Shown here piece after piece: positions 17,021 through 28,979 of a stretch of DNA of 64,000 bases. The DNA is taken from the NCBI GenBank assembly GCA_014238065.1, contig JABABU010000036.1, positions 62,001 to 126,000 on the forward strand, in the 5' to 3' direction. Made by a program: the position numbers and the translations under genes. The DNA is from Actinomycetota bacterium (lineage in GTDB: Bacteria > Actinomycetota > Acidimicrobiia > Acidimicrobiales > Poriferisodalaceae). The notes beneath the pieces were generated by a model. That model was given only the letters and a program-made list of their open reading frames with translations. It was not told the origin of the DNA and made no database searches. The stretch's first letter is position 1. Every line of letters begins with the position of its first letter.

Positions 17021-18304
17021 GTGACTGATCCGGGCCAATCCGAACTCGAGGAAGGCGGCGTCGCTCCAACGCTGCGTGAACTCGTCTCGTCGACGTCGGT
17101 CAAGTTGCTCATCGTCAGCCGCTTCTTTTCCTCAGGCAGCAGCGTCGCCATCGCAGTGGCAGCGGGCAAAGTCGTGTTCGACATCACCGACCGAGAACTC
17201 GACCTCGGCTTCATCGGACTGGCCGAGTTCCTTCCGACAGCACTGCTGGTCCTGCTCGCAGGGTCGCTCGCAGACCGCTACGACAGGCGACGCATCGCTT
17301 TCCTCGCTCTCGTTACCGAGGGCGCCGTCGCGGCGGGGCTCGCCTGGTACGTGTCGACCGATCCGACCGCAGTGTGGCCGATCTTTCTGCTGGTTGGTCT
17401 GATCGGAACAGCGAGAGGTTTCGCCAATCCGGCTTCTCGGGCCCTGCCACCCCTGGTCGCTCCTCCCGGAGGGCTCCCCCGGCTCATCTCGACCACCTCG
17501 GCGACCTGGCAAATGGCCGCGGTGGCAGGACCTGTCATGGCCGGAATGGTGTTCGTGATCGACCCGGCGTTGCCGTTCGTCGTGATCGCCATCTCTCTCG
17601 TGTTGGCCGGCATTTTCCTGTTGTTCGTCAAGTACGAGACCGAGCAGGAGATGTCGACTGAGCGACCGACGCTGTCGAACGCACTCGAGGGTCTACGGCT
17701 GGTTCGCAGGACGCCGATTCTGCTCGCGGCGATCGGACTCGACCTCGCGGCCGTGCTGTTCGGAGGTGCTGTAGCCCTCGCTCCCGCTCTGGCGGACGAC
17801 CGCCTCGGCGTGGGCGCGATCGGGTTGGGGTGGCTCAGAGGAGCAAGCGGAATCGGAGCAGGGATCATGGCCATCGCGCTGACCTTCGCCCCCGTCACGC
17901 GTCACGTCGGACGTCGTCTGCTGTACGCCGTGTTTGCTTTCGGAGTCTTCACCGTTGCCTTGGGCTTCACGAGAAGCTTCGTCGTCGCGATGATCCTGTT
18001 GTGTGCGATCGCGGCCGCAGACATGCTGAGCGTCTATGTCCGCGCCACGATCGTTCCGCTGGCGACGCCGGATCACCTGAGGGGCAGGGTCATGGCAGTC
18101 GAGGCCGTTTTCATCGGAGCATCGAACGAGTTGGGTGCCTTCGAGTCAGGCGTCACCGCGGAACTCTTCGGCCTCGTCCCGGCCATCGTTCTCGGAGGCG
18201 CTGCGACCATCGCCATCGTCGTCTTGTGGTGGTTTGTGTTCCCGTCGATGCGTGACCTCGACCGCTTCGACGAAATCGACGTCAGCACCCCCTGCGGCGT
18301 GTGA
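17021..18304 (+). CDS. MFS transporter
   Basis: 427 residues from a GTG at 17021. About twelve hydrophobic segments are visible, with the loop-2/3 motif as LAGSLADRYDRRRI and similar helix-rich halves. The family resembles the EntS/MFS_3 exporters (RFFSSGSSVAIAVAAGKVVFDIT near the N-terminus). An inner-membrane drug, siderophore or sugar exporter is possible; the substrate is unknown. Divergent from the serine hydrolase with 49 bases between starts. It is followed, after a possible small reading frame, by a beta-galactosidase gene, so uptake or export of a galactoside is a context-based guess. Confidence 0.92.
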   Translation: MTDPGQSELEEGGVAPTLRELVSSTSVKLLIVSRFFSSGSSVAIAVAAGKVVFDITDRELDLGFIGLAEFLPTALLVLLAGSLADRYDRRRIAFLALVTEGAVAAGLAWYVSTDPTAVWPIFLLVGLIGTARGFANPASRALPPLVAPPGGLPRLISTTSATWQMAAVAGPVMAGMVFVIDPALPFVVIAISLVLAGIFLLFVKYETEQEMSTERPTLSNALEGLRLVRRTPILLAAIGLDLAAVLFGGAVALAPALADDRLGVGAIGLGWLRGASGIGAGIMAIALTFAPVTRHVGRRLLYAVFAFGVFTVALGFTRSFVVAMILLCAIAAADMLSVYVRATIVPLATPDHLRGRVMAVEAVFIGASNELGAFESGVTAELFGLVPAIVLGGAATIAIVVLWWFVFPSMRDLDRFDEIDVSTPCGV

Positions 18305-18314
18305 GGCTGATGGC

Positions 18315-21625
<3,311 letters not shown>

Positions 21626-22005
21626 TCAAACGGTGACAGGGAATGAGGCGCAACTCTCGAATTCAGCCAGTCGAGCACGTAGACCCAGGAAGACTCCGGA
21701 TCTCGGACGCCCGGCACTGAGCCCATCTCCTCGATGATAGGAGCAGCGGCCGACACGCTGATCTGCGACGTTCAGCAAGCGTCGACACGATCGGGAAGGA
21801 CGACAGTGCCTACCTCGTCAAGATCTTCGCCGCTGCGCGGCGACTCATGCAGAAACGTTCGACTCGGCGCGACCGGTCGGTTTCATGGAATTCCAAGCCA
21901 TTTGCGACATCTGTGGGCACTCCCGGGCTTCCAACATTTCGCTACAGTGACCCGACGCGCCAGAGAAGAAACGGCTGCCGAAGCGAACCGGTCAAGGGGA
22001 CAGCT
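21626..22005. other. 380-base intergenic region upstream of mscR
   Basis: No convincing gene is seen on either strand. It contains a perfect palindrome CGACCGGTCG (21870-21879) and a short CTCCT-N7-AGGAG inverted repeat near 21727, either of which could be regulatory, and an AAGGGGA ribosome-binding site just before the mscR start. I see no clear -10/-35 pair and no riboswitch-like fold. Confidence 0.4.
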
Positions 22006-23091
22006 ATGAGTCAGATAGTGAAGGGCATCATCGCCAGGGCACAGGGCGAGCCGGTAGAGATGGTCGATATCGTCGTCCCGGACCCGATCGCAGGTGAGGC
22101 CGTGGTTGCCATCCAGGCGTGCGGTGTGTGTCACACCGATCTGCACTACCGCGAGGGCGGCATCAACGACGAGTTCCCTTTCCTGTTGGGCCATGAAGCT
22201 GCTGGCATCGTCGAGGCGATCGGCGCCGGCGTAACCGAGGTAGCGGTCGGCGATTTCGTGATCCTGAACTGGCGGGCCGTGTGTGGCGAGTGCCGTTCTT
22301 GTCTGCGCGGCAATCCGCACATCTGTTTCAACACACACAACGCCACGCAGAAGATGACACTCACCGACGGCACCGAGTTGTCGCCGGCGCTCGGTATAGG
22401 CGCCTTCGCAGACAAGACATTGGTCGCTGCCGGACAGTGCACGAAGGTCGACGCCACCGCCGATCCCGCGGCGGCCGGATTGCTCGGGTGTGGAGTCATG
22501 GCCGGAATCGGAGCGGCCATGAACACCGGCAACGTCGGCCGCGGCGACAGTGTGGCTGTCTTCGGCTGCGGTGGAGTCGGCGACGCGGCAATCGCCGGCG
22601 CGCACCTGGCGGGCGCTTCGAAGATCATCGCCGTCGACATCGACGACACGAAACTCGAGTGGGCGAAGGGCTTCGGAGCGACCCACGCGATCAACTCTGC
22701 GAACGAAGACCCAGTGGCCGGCATCCAAGCGCTGACCGATGGCAACGGCGTCGATGTGGCCATCGAGGCCATTGGTCTTCCACACGTCTACAAGCAGGCC
22801 TTCGAGGCTCGCGACCTCGCAGGGACCGTTGTCCTGGTCGGCGTCCCGCATCCCGACATGACCATCGAGTTGCCCTTCATCGAAGTGTTCGGTCGGGGCG
22901 GTTCGCTGAAGTCGAGTTGGTATGGCGATTGTCTGCCTTCACGCGACTTCCCGATGCTGATCGACCTCTACCAGCAGGGTCGGCTCGATCTCGACGCGTT
23001 CGTCAGCGAAAAGATCGGCCTCGGCGACGTCGAGGCTGCGTTCCACAAGATGGAAGCAGGAGAAGTTCTTCGCTCGGTCGTCATCCTGTGA
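22006..23091 (+). CDS. mscR: Mycothiol-dependent formaldehyde dehydrogenase / S-nitrosomycothiol reductase
   Basis: 361 residues from ATG 22006 behind AAGGGGA. A zinc alcohol dehydrogenase of class III type: catalytic zinc Cys42 in GVCHTD, GHEAAG, and the structural zinc cluster [18 protein letters not shown] binding is in [15 protein letters not shown]. The mycobacterial MscR homologue oxidises S-hydroxymethyl-mycothiol to the S-formyl thioester and reduces S-nitrosomycothiol. The next gene is a beta-lactamase-fold protein in GTGA overlap, the same order as in mycobacteria (Rv2259-Rv2260), which supports the assignment over a generic alcohol dehydrogenase. Cytosolic detoxification. Confidence 0.92.
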   Translation: MSQIVKGIIARAQGEPVEMVDIVVPDPIAGEAVVAIQACGVCHTDLHYREGGINDEFPFLLGHEAAGIVEAIGAGVTEVAVGDFVILNWRAVCGECRSCLRGNPHICFNTHNATQKMTLTDGTELSPALGIGAFADKTLVAAGQCTKVDATADPAAAGLLGCGVMAGIGAAMNTGNVGRGDSVAVFGCGGVGDAAIAGAHLAGASKIIAVDIDDTKLEWAKGFGATHAINSANEDPVAGIQALTDGNGVDVAIEAIGLPHVYKQAFEARDLAGTVVLVGVPHPDMTIELPFIEVFGRGGSLKSSWYGDCLPSRDFPMLIDLYQQGRLDLDAFVSEKIGLGDVEAAFHKMEAGEVLRSVVIL

Positions 23092-23711
23092 TCGAGCTTG
23101 TGACCACTGATGGCGTCTTCGCCCTCGACGGGGGTGAGTGGGAGGTCACGAACAACGTCTGGCTGGTCGGCGACGACCGCGAAGTGGCGGTCTTCGATGC
23201 AGCTCACGATCATCAGCCAATCGTCGACGCGGTCAACGGGCGGAATGTGAGCGCAATTGTGTTGACCCACGGTCACAACGACCACATCAACGCTGCGGTT
23301 GCGCTGCGAAACGCTGTGGATGCGCCGATTCTGCTTCATCCTGCAGATTCGATGCTGTGGGACGTGGTGTACCCCGATTCCTCGACCGATGGCGAGGTCG
23401 TTCCTGGCACTTCCATCGCGGCGGGAGGTCACGAGCTTTCCGTGGTGCACACACCTGGCCATTCGCCCGGATGCTGCTGTTTCCACGATGCCGACGGCAA
23501 CTTCGTGCTGAGCGGCGACACCTTGTTCTGCGGTGGACCGGGCGCCACCGGTCGGAGTTACAGCGACGAGCCGACGATCCTCGGGTCGATCAGGGATCAG
23601 CTGTTGACGCTGCCCGGCCACACGACCGTTCACACCGGCCATGGCGACTCGACCACCATCGACGCCGAACGTGATCGAGTACTTGCCCGCGCCACAGAAC
23701 TGGGAGTGTGA
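23088..23711 (+). CDS. Beta-lactamase-fold metallohydrolase paired with mscR
   Basis: 207 residues from a GTG at 23088 that overlaps the mscR stop (GTGA). Metal ligands are in [15 protein letters not shown] (H-x-H-x-D-H), [11 protein letters not shown], the Asp in [10 protein letters not shown] and a late HTGHGDST, the glyoxalase-II/RbpA-like layout of the superfamily. The constant partnership with mscR in actinobacteria suggests it hydrolyses S-formylmycothiol or a related mycothiol thioester, giving formate and free thiol; this is inference from context. Cytosolic. It is followed by a third coupled gene at 23708. Confidence 0.9.
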   Translation: MIELVTTDGVFALDGGEWEVTNNVWLVGDDREVAVFDAAHDHQPIVDAVNGRNVSAIVLTHGHNDHINAAVALRNAVDAPILLHPADSMLWDVVYPDSSTDGEVVPGTSIAAGGHELSVVHTPGHSPGCCCFHDADGNFVLSGDTLFCGGPGATGRSYSDEPTILGSIRDQLLTLPGHTTVHTGHGDSTTIDAERDRVLARATELGV

Positions 23712-24586
23712 GCATGACCAACGTCACCTTTGTCGGACTCGGCGTGATGGGCTATCCGATGGCGGGCCATCTCGCTGCCGCAGGCCACCCCACCACGGTG
23801 TGGAATCGAACGACTGAGAAGTCCGTCCGCTGGTCCGAGGAGCACGGCGGCGTCACCGCTGCTTCGCCCCGCGCAGCAGCAGTCGGTTCTGACATCGTGT
23901 TCATGTGCGTCGGCAACGATGACGACGTTCGCAATGTCGTGTACGGCGACGAAGGCATCCTCGCCGGTATGGTTCCTGGAAGCGTGCTGGTCGATCACAC
24001 GACAGTGTCCGCAGAGCTGGCGCGTGAACTCGGAGCCGCTTGCGAGCAAGGTGGCGTCGGTTTCGTCGATGCTCCGATCTCCGGTGGCCAGGCCGGTGCT
24101 GAAAACGGCATCCTGACGGTGATGTGCGGTGGAGCACAGCAACATTTCGACCTGGCCGCACCCGTCATCGACGCCTACGCCAGAGCCGTAACGCTGCTCG
24201 GGCCTGTCGGTAACGGGCAGCTCACGAAAATGGTCAATCAGATCTGTATAGCCGGGCTCGTACAAGGTCTCTCAGAGGGCCTCGAGTTCGCCCGTAGAGC
24301 AGGCCTCGACATCGAAACTGTGCTGGCCACCATCAGCAAGGGGGCTGCAGGCTCTTGGCAGATGGAGAACCGCGGCATGACGATGTCGCGCGACGAGTTC
24401 GACTTCGGTTTCGCCGTCGACTGGATGCGCAAGGACCTCGGCATCTGTTTCGACGAGGCGGCCAGGAACGGGGCTCCGCTTCCCGTCGCCGAGATCGTCG
24501 ACAGCTACTACGCAGAGGTACAAGACGCCGGTCACAACCGTTGGGACACCAGCAGCCTCATCAGCAGGCTGCGGCCCTCTGTCTGA
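23708..24586 (+). CDS. 3-hydroxyisobutyrate dehydrogenase-family oxidoreductase
   Basis: 292 residues from GTG 23708 in GTGA overlap with the preceding stop; an ATG six bases on would also serve. The N-terminal Rossmann motif VGLGVMGYPMAGHLAAAG, the DAPISGGQAGAENG substrate loop, the catalytic Lys in GNGQLTKMVNQ and the C-terminal KDLGICFDEAARNGAPLPV are all family marks. Beta-hydroxyacid dehydrogenases oxidise 3-hydroxyisobutyrate, tartronate semialdehyde or similar with NAD(P). As third member of the mscR operon it may handle a small C1-C4 hydroxyacid; the substrate is unknown. It ends two bases before the convergent amidase. Confidence 0.9.
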   Translation: MSMTNVTFVGLGVMGYPMAGHLAAAGHPTTVWNRTTEKSVRWSEEHGGVTAASPRAAAVGSDIVFMCVGNDDDVRNVVYGDEGILAGMVPGSVLVDHTTVSAELARELGAACEQGGVGFVDAPISGGQAGAENGILTVMCGGAQQHFDLAAPVIDAYARAVTLLGPVGNGQLTKMVNQICIAGLVQGLSEGLEFARRAGLDIETVLATISKGAAGSWQMENRGMTMSRDEFDFGFAVDWMRKDLGICFDEAARNGAPLPVAEIVDSYYAEVQDAGHNRWDTSSLISRLRPSV

Positions 24587-24588
24587 GG

Positions 24589-25809
24589 TCAGTACGACAG
24601 GAACTCGTACACCCTCGCAGCCAGGTCGATCAGCATTTCGTCGGTTCCTGGGGCGCCGAGCAACGACAACCCGACCTGACTGCCCGTCTGTGTGCGTGAG
24701 GGAAGCGTCACTGAAGGAGCACCTGCCATACTCGCCACCGACGTGAGGCGCAGTAGCTGAGCTCTGTTGTCGGCGTCGAGATCAGGTCGGGCACGTCGCG
24801 GCGCACGCGTCGGCGCTGCGGGCAGCAGCAGCACCCAACTTCCGCCGTCGGTGAGCTCCTCGATCCGCTCGGCTACTTCGTCTCTCTGTCCGGCGAGCTC
24901 GATGACTTGGCTGTCTTGATCACGCTTGGCGTGTTCGAATCGCGCGGCGACGTCACCTCCGAACGCCGCCGAGCCGTGGCGCTCATAGAAGTCGCCGTGC
25001 ACTTCCCACGCCTCGCGTCGCTGCTGGACCCCAAAGGCTTCGACCCAACGATTCCACTGTCCGTCGCGGGCCAACTCAGTCTCGATGAGGCCGCCGCCAA
25101 CTTGGTCAGCCATGGCCCCGACCAGGCGGTCGAGCCCGCCTCTGACCTCTGAGTTTGCCTGTTCGAATGCGTCGGTGAGCAACACCACGCCTTCGGGGAG
25201 TTGCTGTATCTCCGCTGGGGCCGGCTCGTCGAAAAGGACTGAGCCCGCGGCACGAAACACACTTGGATCCCTCGCGAACCATCCGACAGTGTCGAAGCTA
25301 GGCGACAGAGGAACAACACCCGTGTCATCGACTCTGCCATGAGTCGGCCTGATGCCGAGCAATCCGCAGTAGGCGGCAGGCACCCTCACGCTCCCGCCCG
25401 TGTCGCTTCCGAGGGCGAGGTCACACAACCCCGCGGCAGTCGCGGCAGCAGCTCCTGCCGAGGATCCGCCAGGCACTCCGTAGGGATCGGCAGGGTTGTC
25501 CGCCAGCCCATCGTGGGGGTTTCGACCTGTCAGCGACCAGGCGAATTCGACAGTAATCGTCGTGCCGTCGAGGCTCGCCCCTGCGTCGAGCAACCGCTGC
25601 ACAGCGGTTGCATGGCTCGAAGCCGGAGGGGTCTCGGATCGACGGGTCGGGTTCCCGGCGCCCGTGACGAGGCCCTCGACGTCATAGAGGTCCTTCGCTG
25701 TGAACGATGTTCCTGCGAGCGGGCCACTCGCGGCACCATCGAACAGTCGGCGAGGTCCCACGACGAAGGCCCCTGCGTCACCGCGAGGCACGTCTGAATA
25801 ATCGGTCAT
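24589..25809 (-). CDS. Amidase signature family hydrolase
   Basis: 406 residues. The Ser-cisSer-Lys triad is visible: Lys39 in FTAKDLYDVEG, the cis-Ser at 116/117 in GVPGGSSAGAAAATAAG and the nucleophile Ser140 in SDTGGSVRVPAAYCG. The enzyme hydrolyses carboxamides; the family includes AtzF, GatA and indoleacetamide hydrolases, but at about 400 residues without a GatA-like C-terminus this is a stand-alone amidase. No signal peptide; cytosolic. Divergent from the desaturase gene with about 80 bases in which AT-rich repeats lie. Confidence 0.92.
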   Translation of the reverse strand: MTDYSDVPRGDAGAFVVGPRRLFDGAASGPLAGTSFTAKDLYDVEGLVTGAGNPTRRSETPPASSHATAVQRLLDAGASLDGTTITVEFAWSLTGRNPHDGLADNPADPYGVPGGSSAGAAAATAAGLCDLALGSDTGGSVRVPAAYCGLLGIRPTHGRVDDTGVVPLSPSFDTVGWFARDPSVFRAAGSVLFDEPAPAEIQQLPEGVVLLTDAFEQANSEVRGGLDRLVGAMADQVGGGLIETELARDGQWNRWVEAFGVQQRREAWEVHGDFYERHGSAAFGGDVAARFEHAKRDQDSQVIELAGQRDEVAERIEELTDGGSWVLLLPAAPTRAPRRARPDLDADNRAQLLRLTSVASMAGAPSVTLPSRTQTGSQVGLSLLGAPGTDEMLIDLAARVYEFLSY

Positions 25810-25853
25810 TCACGCGAGAGTACGGGTCAGCGTCGCCTGACGAGATATTACGT

Positions 25854-25880
25854 TATTGTAGCGACCGCTGTGATATTGTA
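25854..25880. promoter_or_regulatory. AT-rich TATTGTA repeats in the amidase/desaturase divergent region
   Basis: TATTGTA occurs at 25854-25860 and again at 25874-25880, exactly 20 bases apart (two helical turns), in an unusually AT-rich patch ending 10 bases before the desaturase ATG. The second copy sits in an imperfect 16-base palindrome TGATATTGTAACATCA. This looks like a regulator-binding region for the desaturase operon, which encodes a PaaX-type regulator as its second gene. Which regulator binds is inference. Confidence 0.45.
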
Positions 25881-25890
25881 ACATCAAGTC

Positions 25891-26889
25891 ATGGTGACGA
25901 CCAAAGCCCCCGGCCTTGATCCGAAGTTCGTGGAAGCTTCACGAACGATGACCGGAGGCATGGCCCCCACAGGACTCGACCACTTCGTTGGCTCGGATCG
26001 ACTCAGGCCCGATGGACGCCCGCTTCCGCACTTCCGTGCCGAACTTCGAGGCATACCGAACGCCAGAAACGTGTTCACCTGCCTCACCACCCTGGCTTAC
26101 CCGCTCGTCATCGTGGGCGTCGCCATATCGATCTCTCACCCAATTGTGTGGGTCGCCGCGTTCGCACTGATGGGCAGCGTCTTCGCTCGGTTCGCGATCC
26201 TCAACCACGAAGCAGCCCATCGACTGTTGTTCTCCAACAAACGCTTCAATGACTTCGTCGGACAATGGATCTTTGGTTGGCTCGCATTCGGTTCGGGCAG
26301 CGATGCCTACCGCAGAAGCCACGCTTCGCACCATCGCGACGAGTTCGGTCCGAAAGAGCCCGACTTCCTCCTCTACGCGCTGTACCCCATCCCGAAGGAT
26401 TCCTTCAGGAGGAAACTCACGCGCGACGCCTTCTTCGTGAGCGGTTACAAGAACTTCGCTTCATACTTCCGGAGTTTCACGAAGCGGAAGACGCTGAAAT
26501 ACGGGATCCGCACCACAGTGGGGCAACTCGTTGTTCTCGCCATCTTCGCCGCCATCGGTCGACCCGAGCTGTGGGTTCTCCTGTGGCTCATGCCATACAT
26601 GACGATCTGGCGAGTCTTCAACCGGCTCAGAGCCATCGCCGAACACGGAGGCATGCGTCGTTCAGCTGACCGTCGCCACACGACGCACCATGTCGAACAA
26701 CACCTGTTGGCCAAGTTCTGGTTCGTGCCGTTCAACACCGGCCTGCACCTCGCCCACCACGTCGACTCTGGCGTGCCGTTCAGGAACCTGACCACGTTGC
26801 ACCAAGCCCTCGTCGACGACGGCTACGTGACCGACGACATCGTGTACCCGAACTACCCGAGCTTGTGGCGAGCACTCGTCCGCAGCTGA
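25891..26889 (+). CDS. Membrane fatty acid desaturase family protein
   Basis: 332 residues. Three histidine boxes are present: HEAAH (about residue 110), HASHH (about 148) and HLAHH near residue 288, the di-iron ligands of membrane desaturases/hydroxylases, and at least four hydrophobic segments separate them in the usual order. The family introduces double bonds or hydroxyl groups in acyl chains at the cytoplasmic face of the membrane; related proteins act on carotenoids or rhizobitoxine precursors, so the exact substrate is open. The start ATG follows an AT-rich region with repeated TATTGTA. It is 16 bases upstream of the PaaX-type regulator and probably co-transcribed. Confidence 0.9.
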   Translation: MVTTKAPGLDPKFVEASRTMTGGMAPTGLDHFVGSDRLRPDGRPLPHFRAELRGIPNARNVFTCLTTLAYPLVIVGVAISISHPIVWVAAFALMGSVFARFAILNHEAAHRLLFSNKRFNDFVGQWIFGWLAFGSGSDAYRRSHASHHRDEFGPKEPDFLLYALYPIPKDSFRRKLTRDAFFVSGYKNFASYFRSFTKRKTLKYGIRTTVGQLVVLAIFAAIGRPELWVLLWLMPYMTIWRVFNRLRAIAEHGGMRRSADRRHTTHHVEQHLLAKFWFVPFNTGLHLAHHVDSGVPFRNLTTLHQALVDDGYVTDDIVYPNYPSLWRALVRS

Positions 26890-26905
26890 AGGCCAAGAGT
26901 CGAAC

Positions 26906-27685
26906 ATGACGGTCGTCCGCCGTCCACTCACCGCTCGTGGCGTGATTGCCTCCACGCTCATCGGCACAAATCCACCCCTGCTCTCGGCCCGTCGTCTGGT
27001 CCGCATCGGCGAACTCTTCGGTATCAACGCAGGGACGATCCGCGTGGCGCTGTCGCGCATGGTCGTTGCAGGAGAGGTGGAAAAGCGAGAACGTGGATAT
27101 GAGCTCGTCGGCAACCTGCTGACGAGGCGAGACGCCCAATCGGAAGGGCGAGCCGCTCCGGTCGGTCGATGGAACCGGTCGTGGGAGATGGTGGCGGTCA
27201 CAGGCACGGCAGGCTCTTCGTCGGCACGGTCGAATCTGCGGTCCTCGCTGACCCGTTTCCGTCTCGGCGAACTCCGCGAAGGGCTGTGGGTACGTCCTGC
27301 GAATCTGGACCCGGATCGAAACCCCACATTGAGATCACAGCTCACCCCGATGACGACATCGTTCTCCGGCCACCCGGACGACGATCCGCGAGCCCTCGCC
27401 GCCCGACTGTGGGACCTCGACGAATGGTCGCGTGACGCAAGAGAACTCATTGCCTCGATCGAGGCACTCACGCAGACGCTCGGCTCCGGCGCCGGCAACG
27501 ACCCGCATCTGCTCGGTCCCGGATTCGTCGAAAGCGCCGCAGTGCTTCGGCTTTTCAGCGCAGACCCGTTACTGCCCGGCGAACTCGAACCGACATGCTG
27601 GCCGGCTGCTGCACTACGTAGCGTGTACGACGACTTCGATGTCGCGTACAGAGGGCTGCTTCTTCGTTGGTTGGACGCCGCGTGA
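26906..27685 (+). CDS. PaaX family transcriptional regulator
   Basis: 259 residues. The N-terminal winged helix reads LLSARRLVRIGELFGINAGTIRVALSRMVVAGEVEKRERGYELVGNLL, with the typical PaaX RVALSRM recognition helix, followed by a PaaX-like central segment (WVRPANLDPDRN) and a C-terminal helical domain. PaaX of E. coli represses phenylacetate catabolism in response to phenylacetyl-CoA; other members sense other acyl-CoAs. Here it lies in an operon with a desaturase and an unknown protein, so an acyl-CoA effector and control of the upstream promoter are plausible but inferred. Its stop overlaps the next start (GTGA). Confidence 0.88.
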   Translation: MTVVRRPLTARGVIASTLIGTNPPLLSARRLVRIGELFGINAGTIRVALSRMVVAGEVEKRERGYELVGNLLTRRDAQSEGRAAPVGRWNRSWEMVAVTGTAGSSSARSNLRSSLTRFRLGELREGLWVRPANLDPDRNPTLRSQLTPMTTSFSGHPDDDPRALAARLWDLDEWSRDARELIASIEALTQTLGSGAGNDPHLLGPGFVESAAVLRLFSADPLLPGELEPTCWPAAALRSVYDDFDVAYRGLLLRWLDAA

Positions 27686-28452
27686 GCACCATCGGCAACT
27701 GGCTGAGGGCCACGCTGGGCACAGAGCCGGCTGTCAGGGACAAAGGTCGGCCTCCGAGCGCAAACGGCGCATCGAGCATGCACGCGCACTGGCTCGATTT
27801 GCCTCCACGGATCGTGGCCTGTTCGGTCGACATCACCGTGATCGACAGGCCGACGTCAGATGATCTGTACTTCTGGGCGCTGCAAGCATCATTCGTCAAA
27901 GGCGACCGCAGCGTCGGGGCCGGCCACTTCGGCCTCCAGCACTATCGGCTTCACCCCGCCTCGTGCGCCGTGAACTGGGGCGGCTACCACTCAGGCGTAG
28001 GCGGAGAACTCTCGGGAAGCACGTCCCCATTGCCCAGTGCGCCGGAAAATATGAACACACGCGACTGCCCCTGGTCCGAGGGCGTTCGCTACCGATACAG
28101 CATCGCCAGGTCACCGCGGGGATGGGCTGGAACCCTCACTGACACCACGGACGGCGAATCAACAATGGTCAGAGAGCTGTTTGCGCCGTCGTCTCACCTC
28201 GGCAACATCGTCATGTGGTCCGAAGTGTTCGCTCCATGCGACGGACCGAGGAGCGCCGTTCGGTGGGAAAACGCAACCGTGACGACTGACGACGGCGCGA
28301 GCATGCCGATCACTGCGTTCTCTCTCACATACCAGGCCCATCGTGACGGTGGATGCACCAACTCCTCCACAACCTCCGAAGGCCGTAGCATCGTCCAGGC
28401 CACGACAACTGGCCGCATCCACGAACACGGAGCTGTTCTCAGATTGACCTGA
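27682..28452 (+). CDS. Uncharacterised protein coupled to PaaX-type regulator
   Basis: 256 residues from a GTG at 27682 overlapping the regulator's TGA (GTGA). No signal peptide or membrane segment. It is rich in Gly, Ser, Thr and aromatic residues, with beta-strand-like stretches (ARIVACSVDITVID-like start of the core, GAGHFGLQHYRLHPASCAVNWGGYHSG, DCPWSEGVRYRYSIAR, GNIVMWSEVFAPC). This looks like a jelly-roll/lectin-type fold, perhaps distantly like DUF3472, which I cannot confirm. Context suggests a role with the desaturase and an acyl-CoA signal. Function unknown. Confidence 0.8.
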   Translation: MSTIGNWLRATLGTEPAVRDKGRPPSANGASSMHAHWLDLPPRIVACSVDITVIDRPTSDDLYFWALQASFVKGDRSVGAGHFGLQHYRLHPASCAVNWGGYHSGVGGELSGSTSPLPSAPENMNTRDCPWSEGVRYRYSIARSPRGWAGTLTDTTDGESTMVRELFAPSSHLGNIVMWSEVFAPCDGPRSAVRWENATVTTDDGASMPITAFSLTYQAHRDGGCTNSSTTSEGRSIVQATTTGRIHEHGAVLRLT

Positions 28453-28489
28453 TCTGATTCCCTTCAGAACCGCGCTCAGCGGCCGATGG

Positions 28490-28756
28490 ATGGGCATGGA
28501 CGGGACTCTCATCACCGGCATCATTCTCGTGACCGTCGGTGTTCTGGCGACCATGCCTACCCTGTTCTCGTGGTCGAACGGAGGCATGCTTTCCGTCACA
28601 GAAATCGTGCCTGGCGTCGTCGCTCAGCTCTGCGGCTGCATCATCGCGACACGAACGAGCTACGACCTGATGTCGGTGGCGCTGATTGCCGCCGCATGGA
28701 CATCGATCGCAACGGCGGCGCGTCCGCTACTCGTTCCAAACCTCACCGCGAGATGA
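28490..28756 (+). CDS. Small membrane protein, uncharacterised
   Basis: 88 residues from ATG 28490. Two to three hydrophobic helices are apparent: GTLITGIILVTVGVLATMPTLF, a central IVPGVVAQLCGCIIA and SVALIAAAWTSIATAA. No recognised family. It follows the uncharacterised protein gene by 37 bases on the same strand. The hydrophobic periodicity supports real coding, but its 3' end overlaps another possible small gene on the minus strand. Confidence 0.5.
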   Translation: MGMDGTLITGIILVTVGVLATMPTLFSWSNGGMLSVTEIVPGVVAQLCGCIIATRTSYDLMSVALIAAAWTSIATAARPLLVPNLTAR

Positions 28757-28927
28757 GTTCCGAGCTGTGACCCACCGTGGCTCCGAGTTCGGCCCAGCGG
28801 CCTCGAGGTCCGCACGGAACAGGGACCGGGCCAGACCGTAGACCTCGTCGCCGACGACGAACGCTGCCTCGGGGAAACTGGACGCATCCCGGTTGTGCAA
28901 GAAGACCTCATCGGAGTCGGCACTCAC
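28727..28927 (-). CDS. Possible small hypothetical protein
   Basis: 66 residues from a GTG at 28927. The sequence is acidic and looks protein-like (an N-terminal DSDEVFLHNRDASSFPEAAFVVGDEVYGLARSLFRADL stretch read in segments), with no signal or membrane helix. It overlaps the 3' end of the small membrane protein gene by 30 bases in convergent orientation and starts 53 bases from the sulfatase start. I recognise no family; it may be a stand-alone small protein or a fortuitous frame. Confidence 0.4.
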   Translation of the reverse strand: MSADSDEVFLHNRDASSFPEAAFVVGDEVYGLARSLFRADLEAAGPNSEPRWVTARNSSRGEVWNE

Positions 28928-28979
28928 CGAAGAAGCCTTCGTGCCGTACCGGACAGGCGCCTAGGCCACACTGGTCTGC

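Noticed and set aside
21870-21879. CGACCGGTCG palindrome upstream of mscR
   Set aside because: A GC-rich 10-base palindrome is expected by chance in this composition, and it is 126 bases from the start codon; listed only as part of the intergenic region.
24589-25809. GatA-type Glu-tRNA amidotransferase subunit
   Set aside because: The amidase signature fits, but the length is about 80 residues short of GatA and no gatB or gatC is near, so a stand-alone amidase is called.
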